Shown: positions 8,417 to 11,043 of the stretch, one piece after another
Numbering within the stretch: position 1 is the stretch's first letter
How the letters are laid out: every line of letters begins with the position of its first letter
NCBI GenBank assembly: GCA_002410925.1
Contig: DHPR01000001.1
Coordinates: forward strand, 1-11,043
DNA: 11,043 bases
DNA from: UBA5359 sp002410925 [NCBI: bacterium UBP13_UBA5359]
GTDB lineage: Bacteria > UBP13 > UBA5359
Reading direction: 5' to 3'
Position numbers and translations under genes: made by a program
The notes under the pieces: generated by a model
Told to the model about the DNA's origin: nothing
Seen by the model: only the letters and a program-made list of their open reading frames with translations
The model's database searches: none

Positions 8417-8761
8417 TTAACCGGACTTCTGAGCGGTCTTGTCCATGGCTTTCTGCAACGACGCGTCAAGTTTATCTACCGCCTCCTGTTGCAGGCCCCG
8501 GCTGACGTGCGAATACAAATCAAGCGTGATAGCTATGCTGGAATGTCAAAGACGCTCACTCACTATTTTAGGATTTGTGCCTCCCCGCATAAGCTGGGTG
8601 GCATGTGAATGCCGCAAATCATGGAATCTTACACCAGGCATACCGGCTCTCTTTACCAGATAGCGAAAACTGCTGCTGAGGGCATCGGGCGGCCAGGGGT
8701 TCCCATCGGGAAGAGCACAGGCCAGATCGTTATCAACGTACAAAAGGGCTGCCTTGTACAG
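8417..8761 (-). pseudogene. Tyrosine integrase remnant, C-terminal part with in-frame TGA
   Basis: Reading down from 8761, the frame encodes the catalytic core of a phage or ICE-type tyrosine integrase. LYVDNDLACALPDGNPWPPD leads to the HxxR box in RFHDLRHSHATQLM, then SERL, then TGA (8548-8546). The same frame continues as HSSIAITLDLYSHV and runs 42 codons to TAA at 8417. Family members have LGHSS at this point, so a Gly codon (GGA) has become TGA. The stop comes before the second catalytic His and the nucleophilic Tyr, so a terminated product would be inactive. The N-terminal DNA-binding and core domains are also missing: the frame is closed by a TAG at 8764-8762, inside a long inverted repeat. 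Genes elsewhere in the window use TGA as a stop, which argues against recoding. Confidence 0.85.
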
Positions 8762-8790
8762 CTACAGAGGCTTTAAAGCTGTACAGGGCA
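8750..8790. repeat. 41-bp inverted repeat upstream of the small-gene operon promoter
   Basis: TGCCTTGTACAGCT (8750-8763) and AGCTGTACAGGGCA (8777-8790) are inverted repeats matching at 13 of 14 positions around a 13-nt spacer. The odd pair is a G:U in RNA. The right arm ends exactly where the TTGTAG -35 of the operon begins, as expected for an operator. It also marks the point where homology to the integrase stops, so it could instead be a recombination or insertion boundary. Confidence 0.7.
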
Positions 8791-8819
8791 TTGTAGCGCT
8801 TCGTCTCTTATGCTAAATT
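8791..8819 (+). promoter_or_regulatory. Promoter of the six-gene small-protein operon
   Basis: TTGTAG (8791-8796) is followed after 17 nt by TAAATT (8814-8819), with TGC before the -10 making an extended -10. The predicted start near 8826 falls just before the GGAGGT ribosome binding site (8827-8832) of the first gene, so its leader is very short. Confidence 0.6.
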
Positions 8820-8840
8820 GAGTTGTGGAGGTTGATCACA

Positions 8841-9038
8841 ATGTCGTTACTGCTTCTCGGCAGCAGCGCCCATGAAGTAACGATATACCGCAAGCCACAT
8901 CACGGCCTTATGTTTCCCTTCGAGATGGAGGCTTACGAATACGACGCCAGGCGGGAGAAAGAGCGCTTCAATCGCGGGAAGGCTCAAAGGTATGTGACTG
9001 AACAATGCGGCAAAGGTACAGTGATGCCGAATTATTAA
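8841..9038 (+). CDS. Small hypothetical protein, first gene of the accessory operon
   Basis: A 65-residue protein of no recognised family. It begins with a short hydrophobic stretch, MSLLLLGSSAHEVTIY, too short for a clear signal peptide, and continues with a charged middle (YEYDARREKERFNRGKAQR) that is probably helical. One Cys is present near the end. The ATG at 8841 is chosen over a TTG at 8823 because GGAGGT (8827-8832) lies 8 nt upstream of it and the predicted transcription start falls after the TTG. It is the first gene after the promoter at 8791-8819, with 66 nt to the next gene. A clear promoter, ribosome binding site and operon position support it as a real gene. Function is unknown. 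Confidence 0.6.
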   Translation: MSLLLLGSSAHEVTIYRKPHHGLMFPFEMEAYEYDARREKERFNRGKAQRYVTEQCGKGTVMPNY

Positions 9039-9104
9039 GCCTATAGCCAAGAGCCTGTTTGCTTAATGCTTATCGCGGGTCATCTTGTTATACAGAGGGT
9101 AAGA

Positions 9105-9392
9105 ATGGGAAAGAATAAAGAGTTTGAAGCTCTCAAAGTTGAATATTTAGAAGGCTTAATGGAATTGGGAGAGCTAACCGCTTACATGATAAAAGTCGTG
9201 GAGCGGGAGGAGCACTCTGTAACTATACGATATCAGATTCGAGCGCTCTTAGAGGAGTTTCTGCGAAGGGTACCGAAATTAAGCAGTAGGATTGAAAAGG
9301 CTGAAGATTTGGAAGATATAAGAGAAGTAGACAGAGTGTTACGGCAACAGAGGCACTACTTGAAAAACGAAGTAATGAACATTTACTACTGA
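9105..9392 (+). CDS. Small charged helical protein of unknown function
   Basis: From the ATG at 9105, 95 residues, mostly predicted alpha-helical from the dense pattern of Leu, Glu, Lys and Arg (for example KVEYLEGLMELGELTAYMIK and LLEEFLRRVPKLSSRIEKAE). This suggests a coiled coil or helical bundle and a cytoplasmic location. There is no signal peptide or membrane segment, and I recognise no domain. The ATG at 9105 is preceded by AGAGGG (9094-9099). An in-frame ATG at 9066 would add 13 residues but lacks a good site. The next gene starts 17 nt after the stop, consistent with one transcript from 8791 to the terminator at 10081. A structural or adaptor role would be a guess. Confidence 0.7.
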   Translation: MGKNKEFEALKVEYLEGLMELGELTAYMIKVVEREEHSVTIRYQIRALLEEFLRRVPKLSSRIEKAEDLEDIREVDRVLRQQRHYLKNEVMNIYY

Positions 9393-9409
9393 AGGGAGTT
9401 GCCTGGATT

Positions 9410-9586
9410 ATGGCTAAGCTGTTAAGCAGAGCTAAAGCAGAGCCGATAGGGAAAAGAACTCATAAGCGTAACGGTTCGGTTATGCCTGCGGAACTGAGAA
9501 TTGCATTCAAGCGGATGGATGCTATTTGTGACCGGTTACATGGTCGTGTAGAGGAATACAGCAGGAAGCATTCGTCCAAACCGTAA
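9410..9586 (+). CDS. Small basic protein, family copy A1
   Basis: A 58-residue protein with a basic N-terminal extension (MAKLLSRAKAEPIGKRTHKR) and a conserved C-terminal module of 34 residues starting MPAELRIAFKRMDAICDRL. The same module makes up nearly all of the gene at 9919-10023 (copy A2). Of the roughly 20 codons that differ between the two, about 15 are synonymous, which points to selection on the protein. A more distant version occurs in the two genes between them. The shared pattern is ELR-x3-K-[KR]-M-x4-[DN]-R-[LF]. GGGAG (9394-9398) precedes the ATG by 11 nt. The stop shares its last base with the next ATG (TAATG), so translation is coupled. The family is not one I recognise; a helical, possibly nucleic-acid-binding protein is conceivable. 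Confidence 0.7.
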   Translation: MAKLLSRAKAEPIGKRTHKRNGSVMPAELRIAFKRMDAICDRLHGRVEEYSRKHSSKP

Positions 9587-9753
9587 TGGCCGGCGGAGAT
9601 AACGAATCTATGCGTGCAACACGTGGATACGGGCGCCGGGCCGTTGTTTCTGATGAACTGCGGGACACGGTAAAGAAAATGCGTAATGCCAGCAATAGAT
9701 TCAATGCCATTGTAAAAGATATGAGCAAGGAGTTCGGCGAAGATAAAGGATGA
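9586..9753 (+). CDS. Small basic protein, family copy B1
   Basis: A 55-residue protein with a Gly/Arg-rich N-terminus (RATRGYGRRA) and the conserved module VVSDELRDTVKKMRNASNRF, followed by a charged tail. It closely matches copy B2 at 9758-9913 and, more distantly and without gaps, copies A1 and A2. Its ATG overlaps the A1 stop (TAATG) and has no good Shine-Dalgarno, so it probably depends on ribosomes finishing A1. The B-type start of the module, RAVVS then a helix, faintly recalls a ribbon-helix-helix fold, but no turn glycine is present and the match is weak. Function is unknown. Confidence 0.7.
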   Translation: MAGGDNESMRATRGYGRRAVVSDELRDTVKKMRNASNRFNAIVKDMSKEFGEDKG

Positions 9754-9757
9754 ACTT

Positions 9758-9913
9758 ATGCCTGTGAATCTTAGAGCAGCCTCTTCTGCCGGTGCTGGCT
9801 ATAGCTACAAAAAGGCCGTCGTTTCCGAGGAGCTGCGGGAAACGGTAAAGAAGATGCGCATAGTAAGCGATAGGTTCAATGCCAGAATCAGAGCAGCAGA
9901 GAAGAAGGCATGA
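9758..9913 (+). CDS. Small basic protein, family copy B2
   Basis: A 51-residue paralogue of B1. GYSYKKAVVS replaces GYGRRAVVS, then EELRETVKKMRIVSDRFNAR follows. Changes from B1 across the conserved part are mostly synonymous or conservative (D to E, N to D, A to V), consistent with selection to keep the protein. AAAGGA (9745-9750) inside the end of B1 is its ribosome binding site, 7 nt before the ATG, and only 4 nt separate the two genes. The tail (IRAAEKKA) is shorter than in B1. No cysteines, membrane segment or known domain. It is probably helical and cytoplasmic. Confidence 0.7.
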   Translation: MPVNLRAASSAGAGYSYKKAVVSEELRETVKKMRIVSDRFNARIRAAEKKA

Positions 9914-9918
9914 AGAAC

Positions 9919-10023
9919 ATGCCGGCTAAACTGCGAATTGCTTTCAAGAAGATGGATGCCATTTGTGATAGGCTCCATGGCAGAGTGCAGGAGTATAGCA
10001 GGAAGCATTCCGGCAAGTCCTAA
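9919..10023 (+). CDS. Very small basic protein, family copy A2
   Basis: Only 34 residues, beginning MPAKLRIAFKKMDAICDRL and ending EYSRKHSGKS. It is the A1 module without the basic N-terminal extension and matches A1 at about 29 of 34 positions. Nucleotide identity to A1 is about three quarters, and most differences are synonymous, the main evidence that so short a frame is a real gene. AGAAGG lies about 10 nt upstream of the ATG, inside B2. It is the last gene before the terminator at 10081-10108. Whether it acts alone, as a partner of the other copies, or is a decayed duplicate cannot be told. Confidence 0.6.
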   Translation: MPAKLRIAFKKMDAICDRLHGRVQEYSRKHSGKS

Positions 10024-10080
10024 AGGTTCATGGTAAGTTAATTTGCGTTACTACCCCCGGCGGTTTCGACCCTGGGGCGC

Positions 10081-10108
10081 GAGGCCTCGAAAGGGGCCTC
10101 CGCTTTTT
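10081..10108 (+). terminator. Intrinsic terminator of the small-protein operon
   Basis: GAGGCCTC (10081-10088) pairs with GGGGCCTC (10093-10100), one pair being G:U, around a GAAA tetraloop. CGC and five T follow (10104-10108). It lies 57 nt after the last small gene and closes the transcript that begins at about 8826. Confidence 0.85.
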
Positions 10109-10142
10109 ATCCCGGCATGTTATGTCGATAGCTGGCCGGGAT
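10109..10142. repeat. Inverted repeat upstream of the membrane protein gene
   Basis: ATCCCGGC (10109-10116) and GCCGGGAT (10135-10142) are perfect 8-bp inverted repeats around 18 nt. They sit between the terminator and the ribosome binding site of the next gene. They could be an operator or a leader hairpin; no promoter hexamers of quality were found here. Confidence 0.4.
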
Positions 10143-10169
10143 GGAGCTTGTGATGAGAGGTGCAAAGGG

Positions 10170-10517
10170 ATGGATAACATGGAGAATACTTCGGGACAGG
10201 GGGCAGGTGTGATTGTCCCATACGAAGTGAGGAAATGGAACGGAGGCTGGAACTGGGGCGCGTTCTGGTTTGAATGGCTATGGGGGATAAATCATAACGT
10301 TTGGATATCGCTTCTTACCCTTATCCCTTATGTGAATCTTGTGATGGCGATAGTTCTTGGTATCAAAGGTAATGAATGGGCTTGGCAACAGCGTAGATGG
10401 GATAGCGTGGAACAGTTCCAGAGAACGCAAAGGATATGGAGTAACTGGGGGCTTGGTATTTTTATCGCCGTGTTCATAATAGTTATGGTGATTTGCTATA
10501 TGGCGGGCAGCCAGTAA
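10170..10517 (+). CDS. Small two-helix membrane protein
   Basis: From the ATG at 10170, 115 residues. A short polar N-terminus leads to a Trp-rich stretch (RKWNGGWNWGAFWFEWLWG), a hydrophobic segment with NHNVWISLLTLIPYVNLVMA, then GNEWAWQQRRWDSVEQFQRT, and a C-terminal membrane helix (GLGIFIAVFIIVMVICYM). This pattern is common in small Firmicutes membrane proteins. From memory, some are labelled ribonuclease G in databases, apparently without basis, since no nuclease domain is present. GAGAGG (10155-10160) supports the 10170 start. An ATG at 10179 is possible, and one at 10122 lies inside an inverted repeat and is less likely. The gene lies downstream of the operon terminator and ends 8 nt before a convergent recombinase fragment. 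Confidence 0.75.
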   Translation: MDNMENTSGQGAGVIVPYEVRKWNGGWNWGAFWFEWLWGINHNVWISLLTLIPYVNLVMAIVLGIKGNEWAWQQRRWDSVEQFQRTQRIWSNWGLGIFIAVFIIVMVICYMAGSQ

Positions 10518-10525
10518 TAGCATCC

Positions 10526-10830
10526 CTATACCGGCAAATACCTGGCAAAACTGTCGGTTGGCCGGGCGTGAAGATACCGGCTGGTAGTAGCCACTGAAGC
10601 ATGTCCGAGCGTGGCTTGAACAAGGTGTATCGGGCAGCCGCGGTCAAGGGCATGACTTGCATGCGCATGACGCAGCCAGTGCGGGGAAACGTTCGTATCG
10701 ATGCCTGCACGCTTGGCAGCGGCTCTGACAATCCGCATGACCTGTGATCTGTCCATGGGGCCGCCTTTCTGAGAACGAAAGACCGGTTCATCCTGAGTGG
10801 TATTACCACGTAAGGCAATGATCCTTAGAG
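10526..10830 (-). pseudogene. Second tyrosine recombinase remnant (C-terminal catalytic part)
   Basis: On the minus strand the frame reads LRIIALRGNTTQDEPVFRSQ, then the catalytic HxxR box in SPHWLRHAHASHAL, the GHASVATT box and the nucleophile in SRYLHARP, ending at TAG. This is the C-terminal half of an XerC/D-like recombinase of a different subfamily from the remnant at 8417. The catalytic Arg/His/Arg/His/Tyr residues of this half are intact, but the N-terminal DNA-binding domain and first catalytic Arg are absent. Coding similarity stops near 10830, where the IS3-like end begins, and a TGA closes the frame a few codons later. The simplest reading is that the insertion sequence interrupted the gene; the 5' part could lie beyond the window edge. 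Confidence 0.8.
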
Positions 10831-11043
10831 TGTACCCGAAAGAGTGGAGACTTCAAGAGGCAAAGTGATAAAATAAGCCAAAGGGGGCCTTCAGGGCATG
10901 AGAAAAGGACAGAAACAAAATAAGTATACAACGGAGTTCAAGGAGAGGGCGGCTCTCGCTATACCCCAACGGAGCATGAAGAGTTAAAGGCTCTACTTAA
11001 AGAGAACCATCGATTGCGGGAAGAACGTGACATCTTAAAAAAA
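10831..11043 (+). mobile_element. Left part of an IS3-family insertion sequence (continues past the window)
   Basis: A probable left end beginning TGTACCCGAAAGAGTGG at 10831 is followed 67 nt later by an orfA-type transposase gene whose N- and C-terminal parts match IS3-family OrfA. The start fits the family's TG-terminal inverted repeats and coincides with the break in the recombinase gene. The right end is outside the window, so the exact repeat and target duplication cannot be checked. Confidence 0.65.
10898..11043 (+). pseudogene. IS3-family transposase orfA with internal deletion (partial)
   Basis: OrfA proteins of the IS3 family bind the IS ends through an N-terminal helix-turn-helix and dimerise through a C-terminal leucine zipper. 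Here the ATG at 10898, with AGGGGG upstream, gives MRKGQKQNKYTTEFKERAAL and then runs into TAA at 10985. From about 10960 another frame gives YTPTEHEELKALLKENHRL, then REERDILKK, the family's zipper end. The middle, with most of the helix-turn-helix, is therefore missing, and the deletion is not a multiple of three. The window stops in a run of seven A, where the family's programmed -1 frameshift signal normally lies. orfB is not visible. Confidence 0.75.

Noticed and set aside
8546-8548. TGA read as glycine (as in some candidate phyla with an altered code)
   Set aside because: The TGA stands exactly where a Gly is expected, but accD, accA, purH and purA all end at TGA at their normal family lengths, so the standard code applies and the integrase is simply mutated.
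9586-9913. Ribbon-helix-helix transcription factors (copies B1 and B2)
   Set aside because: A short strand followed by helices is conceivable, but the turn glycine and typical spacing are missing; too weak to name.
10055-10080. tRNA-like 3' end (GGTTTCGACC) suggesting a second attachment site
   Set aside because: The T loop is not canonical, no acceptor stem or CCA follows, and it does not match the tRNA-Lys 3' end.

Overview
The window joins a conserved block of core metabolic genes (about 1-7980) to an accessory tail (about 7980-11043) that begins directly after a tRNA-Lys gene. It looks like a low- to mid-GC anaerobic bacterium of the Clostridia/Peptococcaceae type. The grounds are accD-accA followed by pfkA, strong AGGAGG-type ribosome binding sites, TTG and GTG starts, and frequent ATA codons. 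The fused chorismate mutase-prephenate dehydratase and the DUF502 protein also occur in other phyla, so the taxonomic call is tentative.

Core part. A DUF502 membrane protein (28-654, +) converges on pheA (651-1718, -). pheA and accD are divergent and share a 136-nt region with a promoter for each. accD (1855) and accA (2719) encode the two subunits of acetyl-CoA carboxylase carboxyltransferase. pfkA (3825) has its own promoter and encodes ATP-dependent phosphofructokinase. purH (4853) and purA (6556) encode late purine steps: IMP formation, and the first committed step from IMP to AMP. A perfect 28-bp palindrome and a tandem 12-bp repeat lie just upstream of purA. A near-consensus promoter overlapping the purA stop codon drives tRNA-Lys(TTT) (7904-7979), which is followed by a terminator.

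Accessory part. Behind the tRNA lie short direct repeats, about 330 nt with no convincing gene, and the C-terminal part of a tyrosine integrase broken by a Gly-to-TGA change (8417-8761, -). Next comes a compact transcription unit with an extended -10 promoter (8791-8819), six small genes (8841-10023) and a GAAA-tetraloop terminator (10081-10108). Its last four genes are homologous small basic proteins in the order A1-B1-B2-A2. Their pairwise differences are mostly synonymous (A pair) or conservative (B pair), so they appear to be real, selected proteins of unknown function. A small two-helix membrane protein follows (10170-10517), then a second truncated tyrosine recombinase (10526-10830, -). 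That fragment ends where an IS3-type insertion sequence seems to begin (10831). The visible orfA of this IS carries an internal frame-shifting deletion.

The tail reads as a decayed mobile element or integration hotspot at tRNA-Lys that keeps one intact cargo operon. That operon is the best candidate here for something undescribed; its function cannot be named from sequence alone.
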